Assembly: GCF_003865135.1 (NCBI RefSeq)
Contig: NZ_BHZC01000001.1
Location: forward strand, 8,556,001 to 8,620,000
Length of the DNA stretch: 64,000 nucleotides
From: Streptomyces chrestomyceticus JCM 4735
GTDB lineage: Bacteria > Actinomycetota > Actinomycetes > Streptomycetales > Streptomycetaceae
Direction: 5' to 3'
Positions 51,268 through 59,511 of the stretch are shown here, piece after piece. The translations under genes were made by a program, and so were the position numbers. The stretch's first letter is position 1; the number at the start of each line of letters is the position of its first letter. Below the pieces are notes generated by a model. The model did not search any database. It had not been told where the DNA came from and was given only the letters and a program-made list of their open reading frames with translations.

Positions 51268-52214
51268 ACAGAGGCACGAAGAGCTGGATCCTGTACGCGT
51301 CGCTGCTGGTCCTGTTCTGGGGTGTGTGGGGCGCCTTCTCCAGCGAGCCCAACAGCAGGTACGACTACCCCAACGAGATGATCTACATCATCTGGGCCTT
51401 CACGATGCTCATACCCGCGTACTTCGCGCTGCGCGGCAACACCTTCGACCGCCGGCCGATCGCCGCCGTGTACGGACTGATCGCGGGACTGACCGGCGCC
51501 GGCGGCCAACTCCTGCTGTTCCACGCGCTCGCCAACGGCCCGGCGTACCTGATCTTCCCCCTGGTGTCGCTCTCCCCGGTGGTCACCGTCGTCCTGGCGA
51601 TGGCGCTGCTGCGGGAACGGATCAACCGGCTCGCCCTGGTGGGTGTCGTCGCGGCGCTGGCGGCGATCGTGCTGCTCAGCATTCCCAGCGGTACGGACGA
51701 CTCGAACGCGCACGGCCCGTGGCTGCTGATGGCCGTCCTGGTCTGTGTCGCCTGGGGCGTGCAGGCGTTCTGCATGCGCAAGGCCGCGGTGGTCGGGGTC
51801 AACGACGCGACGACCTTCGGCTGGATGACCATCAGCGGACTGCTGCTGGTTCCGGTGGCGTTCGTGATGATGGGCGATTTCCCGTCCGGCGCTCCGTGGC
51901 AGGCGCCGGCACTCACCGCGGTGACGCAGGTCCTCAACGCGGTCGGCGCGTTGTTCCTGGTCATGGCGTTCAGCCGGGGCAAGGCCACGGTCGTCGCCCC
52001 CGTCACCAACGCGCTGGCCCCGGTGCTGACCATCGTGCTGTCCCTGGCGGTCTACCGGACGCTCCCGAACGTGTGGGGCACCCTCGGTATCGTGCTGGCC
52101 CTCGCGGGCTCGACCCTGATGGTCTACAGCGACGAGAAGAGCGGCGAGAACTCCGTGGCCCCGGGCGCGGCGGACGAGGGCGCGGACCTGAGTCCGGCCC
52201 TGCCGAAGTCCTGA
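51264..52214 (+). CDS. EamA/DMT-family permease
   Basis: A 316-residue membrane protein with ten predicted helices in two EamA repeats (MNRGTKSWILYASLLVLFWG; HGPWLLMAVLVCVAWGVQAF). The start overlaps the kinase stop as ATGA. EamA proteins include metabolite exporters and sugar importers of the glucose/ribose-porter type. As the only transporter in the operon, it is the candidate importer of the free amino sugar. The C-terminal tail is hydrophilic and acidic (YSDEKSGENSVAPGAADEGA). Confidence 0.85.
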   Translation: MNRGTKSWILYASLLVLFWGVWGAFSSEPNSRYDYPNEMIYIIWAFTMLIPAYFALRGNTFDRRPIAAVYGLIAGLTGAGGQLLLFHALANGPAYLIFPLVSLSPVVTVVLAMALLRERINRLALVGVVAALAAIVLLSIPSGTDDSNAHGPWLLMAVLVCVAWGVQAFCMRKAAVVGVNDATTFGWMTISGLLLVPVAFVMMGDFPSGAPWQAPALTAVTQVLNAVGALFLVMAFSRGKATVVAPVTNALAPVLTIVLSLAVYRTLPNVWGTLGIVLALAGSTLMVYSDEKSGENSVAPGAADEGADLSPALPKS

Positions 52215-52310
52215 TCGCCCACATATCCGTACCCGGCCGAACCACGTAGCGGTACGGGCTGACACCGGCCCGTACCCACCGAACCGACAGGAAAGCGAGG
52301 GGACACCTCC

Positions 52311-53162
52311 ATGCCCCTGGTTCCCACGCGCGAACTCGTCTCGAAGGCCGCCGCCGCAGGCCGGGCCGTCGCGGCGTTCAACGTGATCACGCTGGAGCAC
52401 GCCGAGGCGATCACCGCCGGCGCGGCCGCCGCGGGCACCCCGGGGGTGATCCTGCAGATCAGCGAGAACGCCGTACGGTTCCACGGCGGCCGGGTCGAGC
52501 CGATCGCGCGGGCCGCGGCCGAGGTCGGCAAGGTCTGTGACGTCGACGTCGCACTGCACATGGACCACGTGACGGACATGCGGCTGCTGCGCACGGCGGC
52601 CGACGCGGGGTTCTCCTCCGCGATGTTCGATGCCGGGGCGCAGCCGTACGCCGAGAACCTCGCCGCCACCCGCGCCGCGGCCCGGTGGGCCCACGGCGCG
52701 GGCCTGTGGCTGGAGGCCGAACTCGGCTATGTGGGCGGCAAGCCCGACGCTCCCGCGAGCGCCCACGCAGCCGGGGTGCGCACCGACCCGCAGGAGGCGG
52801 CGCGCTATGTCGCGGACACCGGCGTGGATGCCCTGGCCGTCGCCGTCGGCAGCAGCCACGCGATGACCGAACGCTCCGCGGTCCTGGACCACGCGCTCAT
52901 CGCACGCCTGCGGGAGGCCGTGCCCGTACCTCTGGTGCTGCACGGTTCGTCGGGCGTCGGCGACGACGATCTGCGACAAGCCGTTCAGGCGGGCATCGTG
53001 AAGATCAACATCGGTACCGCTCTCAACGTCGCGTTCACCGGCGCGGTCCGCGGGACGCTGACGGAGCGCCCCGACCTGACCGACCCCCGCCCCTACGTCG
53101 CCCGGGGCCGGGAGGCGATGGCGGAGACGGTCCGGGTCCTGCTCGGTGTGGTGAGCGGCTGA
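52311..53162 (+). CDS. kbaY: tagatose-bisphosphate/fructose-bisphosphate aldolase, class II, catalytic subunit
   Basis: A 283-residue class II aldolase. AAFNVITLEHAEAITAGAAA opens the barrel. Zinc and catalytic residues are in ALHMDHVTDMRLL (Asp85, His86), with further metal/phosphate motifs LEAELGYVGG, LHGSSGVGDDDL and KINIGTALN. It works with KbaZ to cleave tagatose 1,6-bisphosphate; fructose bisphosphate is an alternative substrate of the family. An AGGAAAGCGAGGGG stretch precedes the ATG. It ends the operon, and its 3' end lies 40 bases from an IS481 relic. Confidence 0.9.
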   Translation: MPLVPTRELVSKAAAAGRAVAAFNVITLEHAEAITAGAAAAGTPGVILQISENAVRFHGGRVEPIARAAAEVGKVCDVDVALHMDHVTDMRLLRTAADAGFSSAMFDAGAQPYAENLAATRAAARWAHGAGLWLEAELGYVGGKPDAPASAHAAGVRTDPQEAARYVADTGVDALAVAVGSSHAMTERSAVLDHALIARLREAVPVPLVLHGSSGVGDDDLRQAVQAGIVKINIGTALNVAFTGAVRGTLTERPDLTDPRPYVARGREAMAETVRVLLGVVSG

Positions 53163-53199
53163 GCGGGGCCGAGGGTTTCCCCGCATCTGATGTCGCCTG

Positions 53200-53385
53200 G
53201 ATGTATTGACCCGCAGGGTTGTTGACGCGGCTGATGGGCGGCTTGCCGTCGAGTGCGGTGTGGCACCGGTGTTGATCGTGGGTGGGCAGGAAGTCGACCA
53301 GGTCTGCGGTGCGTTCGGCGTTGCCTGAGTACGGGCGGGGGTATGGGGCTCCTCGGCAGTTGCATCGGTCACCGGAGCCACCCGA
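53200..53385 (-). mobile_element. IS481-type transposase 3' relic (copy 1)
   Basis: About 55 residues, YSGNAERTADLVDFLPTHDQ then HRCHTALDGKPPISRVNNPA ending GQYI, are the C-terminus of an IS481-type integrase. It is nearly identical in order to the copy at 58955-59140, in the same orientation. The upstream DDE part is missing. Confidence 0.75.
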
Positions 53386-53445
53386 GCACGCCCGTTGACC
53401 ATGCTGCCGCACCACGAGACTCCGGGGTCCCCGGCAGAGTCGGCC

Positions 53446-54423
53446 TCAGGGCCGCAGGCCGCCGTAGTCCGTATGACGGTCGCGCCAGACGGAGTGCGGG
53501 TGGGGCTCGGTGGTGGAGTACGGCTCGTCCATGCGCAGTTCGATCCAGACGGACGGTCCGTCGATGCGGACCGAGTCGCCTGTGCCGGTGAGGCGGGCGG
53601 AGCCGGCGTAGGCGACCGTCGTCTCGTCGAGCTCCGCTTCGTAGCGAGCGAGGATACGGGCGGCGTTCGTGTCGTCCACGTCCTCCACCCAGGCCCGGAT
53701 CGCATCGAGTGCGAGGGCGCGTTGGCCGGCGGAGAAGTCCGCGACGGCGGTGCCTTCCTGGCGGGTGGGGAACGTCCAGTCACGGCCGGGGCGGAGCAGC
53801 AGGTCGTCGAGGCGGTCCGGCAGTTCGGCCGCGCGCCGCTGCGCGGGGTCGAGCGAGGCCAGCAGGGCGCGCAGGGCCTGGCGCTTGCGGCCCATCGGGT
53901 CATACGTGTGTCCCTGGTACGAGAAGGGGCGGCACGGTTCGACGGCGCGGAACGACGGGGTGGCTCCGGTGAGCCGGCCGCCCTCGTAGGTGTTCGCGAC
54001 GGCGAGGTGGTGGCCTCCGCACTGCAGTTGCCACCGGCCCTCAGCGGTCGGCTCGCCGAGGAAGGCGATACGGAAACCGGTCCGGCCGTAGCCATCGCCC
54101 ATGCCGGTCGAGCGGAGATACTCGTCGGCGATGATGTGCTGCCTGACGCTGTCGGCGCCCCGGTCGGGTCCGGTGCCGAGCGCGGCTTCCAGGAGGCGCG
54201 TCAGGGCCTCCCACTGGATGCCGGAGAGGGAGGCGAGGTTCACGCCGAGCCGTCCGGAGCGGCCGAGCGACCACTGCGGGTAGGTGTGCCAGCGGCGCGC
54301 GTTGGCGAAGGTGTGCGGGTGCAGCAGGTCGGCGCGTTGTGTCCGGCCGAGGGAGGCTTGAAAGCTTTTGGCCGCTTCGAGGACTTCGGGGTACGGGTCG
54401 TCGGAGGCCGGCATTGTCGTCAT
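53446..54423 (-). CDS. DUF3500-type protein
   Basis: A 325-residue protein starting MTTMPASDDPYPEVLEAAKS. It has GVNLASLSGIQWEALTRLLE, GRTGFRIAFLGEPTAEGRWQ, LQCGGHHLAVANTY and FSAGQRALALDAIRAWVEDV, the DUF3500 pattern. The conserved GGHH stretch suggests metal or haem contact, but function is unknown. No signal peptide is visible. GAAAGGAAAG precedes the ATG. It lies 56 bases downstream of the MFS gene on the same strand and is probably co-transcribed and controlled by the adjacent TetR. Confidence 0.8.
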   Translation of the reverse strand: MTTMPASDDPYPEVLEAAKSFQASLGRTQRADLLHPHTFANARRWHTYPQWSLGRSGRLGVNLASLSGIQWEALTRLLEAALGTGPDRGADSVRQHIIADEYLRSTGMGDGYGRTGFRIAFLGEPTAEGRWQLQCGGHHLAVANTYEGGRLTGATPSFRAVEPCRPFSYQGHTYDPMGRKRQALRALLASLDPAQRRAAELPDRLDDLLLRPGRDWTFPTRQEGTAVADFSAGQRALALDAIRAWVEDVDDTNAARILARYEAELDETTVAYAGSARLTGTGDSVRIDGPSVWIELRMDEPYSTTEPHPHSVWRDRHTDYGGLRP

Positions 54424-54479
54424 GGTGCTTTCCTTTCGCTGGAACAGTCGTGTCGGTGGCGTGGCTGCGCCGGCACGGT

Positions 54480-55991
54480 TCACGCGGTGTGCTGCCGTGT
54501 GCGGCGGGCGGCCCAAGTGGCCCCGGCGACCACGAGGACGCCGGCGCAGAAGGCGCTGACGGCGGCGACCCGGAGCGCCGCGTCCGCGCCGTCGACGTAG
54601 GCGGCGACGATGTGCGTGTGCCGGGCCGGCGCCTGGGCCAGTGCCTCGGCGACCGTGCGCGGTGCACTGTCCGCGCCGGTCACCGCGGCGGGCAGGTTTC
54701 GTGTGAATCCGGCGGTGAGTGCCGTGCCCACGACGGCGACGCCGAGGGCGCTGCCGAGTTCGCGGGTGGCGGACTGCAGTCCGCCGGCGACGCCCGCCTG
54801 CTGGGGCGGCAGTCCCGCCGTGATCTCCTGGGTGAGGCAGGGCAGTGCCAGGGTGATGCCGATGCCGACGAGCACCAGCCAGCACGCGTACACGGCGTAG
54901 GGCTGTTCCGAGGCGGTCGAGAGGCCGAACAGGCCGCCCGTGGTGGCGAGGAACGCGGCGGCGAGGGTCACGGCGTGCCCGGCGCGGGCCACGAGGTGCC
55001 GCACGTACCGGGTGCCGAGCAGCAGGGGCAGCGTCATCGGCAGGATGCCGAGTCCGGCGCCGAGCACGCTGAAGCCGCGGCCGTACTGCAGCAGCGAGGC
55101 GTTGACGTAGAACAGGCCGAAGTTGGCGAAGAACGCGACCACCATGCCGATGCTCGCCGTGGCCAGGAGGGGGTTGCGGAAGAGCCGCGGGTCGAGCATG
55201 GGGTGGCGCACCCTCAGTTCGACGGCGAGCCACACGGCGGTCAGGGCGGCGCAGAGTGTGAAGGCGGTGACCACGAATGCGCTCGTCCATCCGAGTTCGG
55301 GGCCCTCGATGATGCCGAGGAGGAGGGCGACGGCCGCCGCGACGAAGAGAAGCGCGCCGACCGGGTCGAGCCCACGCTCGTGACGGCTGCTGCGCGGCAC
55401 GGCGGCCGCCGCCCAGAGCGCGCAGGCGAGCGCGACGAGCACGACGGCGAGGAACAGTGTCCGCCACGACCCGCCGGTCAGGAACGCTCCTCCCCCGACG
55501 TTGCCGACCAGGCCGCCGATGCCGCTCACACCCGCCCACACCGCGAGTGCGCGACCGCGTCGCTCGGCCGGTGTGGCGTGGATGAGGATGCCGACGCAGT
55601 TCGGCAGTACGAGTGCGGCGCCGATCCCGGTGAGCACCCGGCCGGCGAGCAGGATCGCGACGGTCGGCGCCAGGGCCGACAGCGCCGCTCCGGCGGCGAC
55701 CGTGAACAGCCCCGTGAGCAGGGCGCCCTTGCGTCCGAAACGGTCCCCGGCCGCGCCGCCGGGGATGACGAGGCAGGCGAAGACGACGACGTAGCCGTCC
55801 ACGATCCAGAGCAGTTCGGACGAGGTGGGGTGCAGGTCGCCGGCCGCGAGCAGGGGGACCGCGAGGTTGATCGCGGCCACGAAACCGATCACGAGCGTGG
55901 TGCACGCGCTCACGCAGGCGAGGACGACGACGGCGCGGCGCGCAGCCGCCCTGCGGTCCTCGGGAGAGGCGTCGATGTCGGTGCGCAGCAT
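54480..55991 (-). CDS. MFS drug exporter (DHA2-type)
   Basis: A 503-residue transporter with about 14 membrane segments. Motif A is GGAAGDRFGRKGALLTGLFT; motif C-like GVSGIGGLVGNVGGGAFLTG appears in TM5; LLWIVDGYVVVFACLVIPGG is the TM2 region. DHA2 exporters use the proton gradient to pump drugs. AAGGAAGAAG precedes the ATG at 55991. It is divergent from a TetR gene, with a palindrome between them, the classical arrangement of a regulated efflux pump. Confidence 0.9.
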   Translation of the reverse strand: MLRTDIDASPEDRRAAARRAVVVLACVSACTTLVIGFVAAINLAVPLLAAGDLHPTSSELLWIVDGYVVVFACLVIPGGAAGDRFGRKGALLTGLFTVAAGAALSALAPTVAILLAGRVLTGIGAALVLPNCVGILIHATPAERRGRALAVWAGVSGIGGLVGNVGGGAFLTGGSWRTLFLAVVLVALACALWAAAAVPRSSRHERGLDPVGALLFVAAAVALLLGIIEGPELGWTSAFVVTAFTLCAALTAVWLAVELRVRHPMLDPRLFRNPLLATASIGMVVAFFANFGLFYVNASLLQYGRGFSVLGAGLGILPMTLPLLLGTRYVRHLVARAGHAVTLAAAFLATTGGLFGLSTASEQPYAVYACWLVLVGIGITLALPCLTQEITAGLPPQQAGVAGGLQSATRELGSALGVAVVGTALTAGFTRNLPAAVTGADSAPRTVAEALAQAPARHTHIVAAYVDGADAALRVAAVSAFCAGVLVVAGATWAARRTRQHTA

Positions 55992-56050
55992 TCTTCTTCC
56001 TTGAGCTTCCTGGGCATCTTGGATTCCCGCGGTTTCCGGGGGCGCGACAC

Positions 56051-56081
56051 CACATATACGAGACAGTTTGTCTCCTATGTG
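56051..56081. promoter_or_regulatory. TetR operator between MFS exporter and tetR
   Basis: Core GAGACAGTTTGTCTC (56060-56074) is a perfect GAGACA/TGTCTC repeat around three bases, itself within an outer CACATA...TATGTG pair. It lies between the divergent starts at 55991 and 56105. Confidence 0.75.
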
Positions 56082-56104
56082 TTTGCGCGGGTACGCTTCG
56101 AGGC

Positions 56105-56713
56105 ATGGAGCAGCAGAGTGCCCGTCTCGGCCGGCCCCGGAGCGAGCGGGCACGCGCCGCCGTTCTCCACGCCGCCGACGATCTCCTCGTAGAGGTCGGT
56201 TATGCGGCGATGACCGTGAAGGGCATCGCCGACCGCGCGGGCGTGGGCCGGCAGACCGTGTACCGATGGTGGTCGACGAAGGCGGAGATCCTCCTGGAGG
56301 CCAGTGCCGACGACGCCCGGCAGGAGCTCGCAGTGGAGCCGACGGGCGATCTCGTGGCCGAACTCGCCGCCTATCTCGACGCGTTGACGGTCTTCCTCAC
56401 ACGTTCACACGCGGGGGCGGCCTACCGCGCGCTGATCGGCGAGGCGCAGCACGACCCGGCCGTCGCCGCCCTTCTGGCCGACCACGACGTCATCGGCGAC
56501 AGTGCGCGCGTCATCCTCAGCCGCGCCCTGGGCGCGGACACCTGCCGCCGTACGCTCGACCAGGCGACGGCGTCCCTCATCGGGCCGGTGTTCTTCTGGC
56601 ACTTCACCGGCCGCGATCCGGCACTTTTGGACACGGCCGCCCTCGCCGAGACCTGCGGCCGGCAGCTCGCGCGGCGGTCCGGGACGTCCGGGGGCGGCGG
56701 CAGCGCCGACTGA
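56105..56713 (+). CDS. TetR/AcrR-family regulator of MFS exporter
   Basis: A 202-residue repressor. DNA-binding domain is RAAVLHAADDLLVEVGYAAM, VKGIADRAGVGRQTVYRWWS; the C-terminal domain resembles the TetR_C_11 group (DALTVFLTRSHAGAAYRALI, SLIGPVFFWHFTGRDP). GAGG precedes the ATG. The palindrome upstream is its probable site, and the exporter plus DUF3500 gene its targets. Confidence 0.88.
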   Translation: MEQQSARLGRPRSERARAAVLHAADDLLVEVGYAAMTVKGIADRAGVGRQTVYRWWSTKAEILLEASADDARQELAVEPTGDLVAELAAYLDALTVFLTRSHAGAAYRALIGEAQHDPAVAALLADHDVIGDSARVILSRALGADTCRRTLDQATASLIGPVFFWHFTGRDPALLDTAALAETCGRQLARRSGTSGGGGSAD

Positions 56714-56826
56714 CGGCACAGGCGTCCGGGGTGTCGGCACTGCCTGCCCCGCCGCGTCGGCTGACGGGCCGTGGACGCCGCGGACTGTCGCGACCCGCCA
56801 GCGGCCCGTCGTCGGCGACCGGCGCC

Positions 56827-57720
56827 TCAGCCGCCGTAGGCACCGTCGAGGATGTCCTCGACCAGCGTCGGCCCGGTCGGCTTCCAGCCCAGCAGTTCGC
56901 GTGTGCGAGCGCTGGAGGCCGCCATCGGCGTGGCGAAGAAGCCGCCGACGAAGCCGAAGTGCTCGCCCGCGTCCTCGGGCGCGATGGAAGCCACGGGAAG
57001 ACCGAGCGCCTCGCCCAGCGCCTCCGCGATGGCACGGGTGGTGACCGACTCCTCGGCCACCGCGTGCATCCGCGTCCCCGCCGGGGCGCGCTCGACGCCC
57101 AGCCGGATCAACCGCGCGGCGTCCGAGCGGTGCACCGCCGACCACTCCACCGAGCCGTCACCGATGTAGCCGGACACACCTCTGTCACGGGCGGCCTTGG
57201 CGAGGAAGGCCACGAAACCCCAGTCTCCCGCGCCGTGCACCGAGGGCGCGAAGCGCACGATGACGCTGTTCACACCCCGGCGGATGTAGTCGAGCGCGAG
57301 ATTCTCACTGCCTCCGCGCGACGCGCCGGGGCCGACGTCCGGCGAGGAGTCCGTCTCCAGGGCGGCGCGCCCCTCCACGATGCCGGAGAGTCCGTTGGCG
57401 ACCACGAAGGGCTTGTGGGTGCCTGTCAGGGCCTCGGCCATGGTCTCGACCGCGGCGCGCTCGGCGCGGTCGGACTCTGCGGGGTTGCCCCAGTCGTGCT
57501 TGTTGGCGAGGTGCACGACCGCGTCCGCCTCGGCTGCGCCGCGGCGCAGCACGTCGAGGTCGTCGAGGCCGCCGGGCAGCGGCGTCGCGCCCTTCGCCTC
57601 AAGAGTCGCCGCCGAGGCGTCCGACCGGGCCAGACCGACGACGCCGTGACCGGCAGCGAGCAGCTCGTCGACCGCCGCCGACCCGATCCAGCCCGTCGCA
57701 CCAGTGACGAAGACGCGCAT
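56827..57720 (-). CDS. NAD(P)-dependent epimerase/dehydratase (extended SDR)
   Basis: A 297-residue short-chain-dehydrogenase-fold protein. The dinucleotide motif is VFVTGATGWIGSAAVDELLA (3-22), with VVGLARSDASAATLEAKGA selecting cofactor, VVHLANKHDWGN, and a C-terminal substrate domain. The canonical YxxxK is not obvious: SENLALDYIRRGVNSVIVRF occupies the place, so catalysis may differ and the protein may be a regulator-like or atypical reductase. A palindrome lies in its promoter. Confidence 0.82.
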   Translation of the reverse strand: MRVFVTGATGWIGSAAVDELLAAGHGVVGLARSDASAATLEAKGATPLPGGLDDLDVLRRGAAEADAVVHLANKHDWGNPAESDRAERAAVETMAEALTGTHKPFVVANGLSGIVEGRAALETDSSPDVGPGASRGGSENLALDYIRRGVNSVIVRFAPSVHGAGDWGFVAFLAKAARDRGVSGYIGDGSVEWSAVHRSDAARLIRLGVERAPAGTRMHAVAEESVTTRAIAEALGEALGLPVASIAPEDAGEHFGFVGGFFATPMAASSARTRELLGWKPTGPTLVEDILDGAYGG

Positions 57721-57787
57721 GATGACCATCCATTTCCGTCCGGGGACGTCGCAACGCATGACCCCCGGGACACTTTCGATTCACCGT

Positions 57788-57802
57788 GTACCGAAACGGT
57801 AC
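57788..57802. promoter_or_regulatory. palindromic operator before epimerase gene
   Basis: GTACCGAAACGGTAC is a perfect inverted repeat around AAA, 68 bases upstream of the start, next to a TATGGT-type -10 on the minus strand. A second CGGT half lies at 57811. No divergent regulator gene remains to the right. Confidence 0.65.
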
Positions 57803-57832
57803 CATAAAAACGGTGCACGGTGTCTCGAAAGG

Positions 57833-57863
57833 GGGGAGGGGGGTCGGGCCGACCCCCCTCCCC
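57833..57863. terminator. perfect 14-bp-stem hairpin
   Basis: GGGGAGGGGGGTCG pairs exactly with CGACCCCCCTCCCC around GGC. It could end transcription reaching here from a lost gene on the right, or read as a G-rich structure. The sequence to 58140 holds no gene I can support. Confidence 0.7.
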
Positions 57864-58149
57864 GGAGGGCCGGCACCCCCTCTACAGCTCGCCGTCCCGG
57901 GCGCTCGGCCCGCCGGCCCCTCGGGCGCGATACCCGGGGCCGCCTCCGGCAGCAGGCAGCCGACGCGGCCGGCTCGTAGTCATCGGCTCCTTTGCGCGGG
58001 CGTCAGGCAGTTGGGCTCGGTCCCCTTGACCTCGCTCTCGCGCACCGCGCCGCGCCCTCCGGGCAGCCTTGTCAGCGGAAGTTGCTTGAGGCGTTCCGCA
58101 GGGGTGGGGCTGCAGCCCCAACTACCCCCCCGGGGCCCGTCAGCCGAGT

Positions 58150-58955
58150 GGTACGACGTGGACATGCGTGAGCGGGCCCGGGACATGCGGCCCCTGACCG
58201 TGCATCCGCCGCGGCCAGGTGAGGAGATCCTCCCCGCCTGGCGCCTGACCTTTACCCGTGATCTGTCCGTCGGCACTACAACGACGACCCGCTGCTGCCC
58301 GAGGGCGGGCGCACCTGGTCCGGCCGGCGCGGTGGTGGCGGTGCCGCTGGTCCACTCGTGGTTGAAGGTGGCGTACGCGGTGTGGATGCCGCCCTTCGGC
58401 TGCCACGTGGGGGAGCCATCCCACACTGGGGCGGCGATGGTGCACTCCGGGGAGCACTTGAACGTGGGATTTATGGTGAATGGTCCCGGCATGCCGACGG
58501 TGCCGTGCTGCACGATGAAGGGGGCCGTCGGCACCGCCGCGAGCCGCTGGGTGAACTTCCGGGACACCGGGTCGAGCTTGATCTCGATGGCCGAGGCGAA
58601 GTGTGCGTCCGCCGGTCGATGCAGGTGATCTTCTGGCCGTGGTCGGTGCAGGGCTCGCTGCCCTTGCCGGCGTCCTTCGTGACGCGGGTGACCACCTCAG
58701 GCCGCTTACGGGTTCCGACCTGCGGCTCCTGATACTTGTCCAGGTCCGCCGCCGGGGCGCTCTTGTTCGGCGCGGGAGTTTGATGTCCACGGCCCGGTCG
58801 CGGGTTGTGAACTTTTCCCACGTCGACCAGTCCGTCTCGTACAGGCTGCCGTTATAGGCAGAGGTGCGGAAGGCGTAGGTGGTGTTCGCCTTCAGGTCGC
58901 CGTAGCGCAGGGTGACCTTCGCGGTGCCGCCGGAGGTGACGAAGCTGGACACCAC
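58150..58955 (-). pseudogene. relic of secreted fibronectin-III/DNRLRE-like protein
   Basis: From 58955 one frame reads SSFVTSGGTAKVTLRYGDLK, ANTTYAFRTSAYNGSLYETD, WSTWEKFTT, a fibronectin-type fragment. Another frame near 58750-58600 reads EVVTRVTKDAGKGSEPCTDH, and a third below 58600 reads FTQRLAAVPTAPFIVQHGTV, FKCSPECTIAAPVWDGSPTW. They look like pieces of one large extracellular protein in three frames. The upstream end is cut exactly where an IS481 relic begins. Confidence 0.55.
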
Positions 58956-59460
58956 GTGTATTGGCCCGCTGGGTTGTTGACGCGGCTGATGGGTGGTTGG
59001 CCGTCGAGTGCGGTGTGGCACCGGTGGTAGTTGTGGGTGTGGAGGAAGTCCGTCAGGGCTTCGGTGCGTTCGGCGTTGCTGGAGTACGGGCGCACGTACG
59101 CCCATTCGTCGAGCAGAGCGCGATTCAAGCACGCGACCTTGCCGTTCGTCTGCGGGCGAGAGGGGCGCGCGCTTATGGACGATGCCGGCGGCGCTGAGAG
59201 TCTGGCCGAACAGGCGGGGTCTGTAGCAGGAGCCGTTGTCCGTAAGGACGCGCTCGACGGTGATGCCGTGCTCGAAGAAGGTATTCGCGCGCTGTTGGAA
59301 GGAGGCCGCGGTCTCTTTGCGTTCGTCGGTCAGAACCTCGCTGTACGCGCGGCGGGAGTGATCGTCGACGGAGCTGGGGCGGTGCGGAATCTGATGCGGC
59401 GCCTGGGTTCGCGCCCGGGGCCGCCGATCTGGTGGAAGGCGGCTCGGGCGACAAAGGACG
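58956..59460 (-). mobile_element. IS481-type transposase relic (copy 2)
   Basis: Across frames the minus strand reads RRAYSEVLTDERKETAASFQ, RVLTDNGSCYRPRLFGQTLS (with a DDE Asp), RPQTNGKVACLNRALLDEWA, YVRPYSSNAERTEALTDFLH and RCHTALDGQPPISRVNNPAG. These are the catalytic core and C-terminus of an IS481-type transposase. Indels break it and the N-terminal HTH is lacking. Confidence 0.75.
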
Positions 59461-59511
59461 AGCCTTCGTGGGCGGCGGGCCAGGCCGGGGCCGTCTCCGG
59501 GCCCACTGGAT

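Noticed and set aside
51120..54095. 991-codon open frame on - strand
   Set aside because: Crosses the complements of EamA, KbaY and DUF3500 genes without any recognisable domain.
57833..57863. Possible G-quadruplex or origin-like element
   Set aside because: The perfect complementarity of the two arms fits a simple terminator-type hairpin better.
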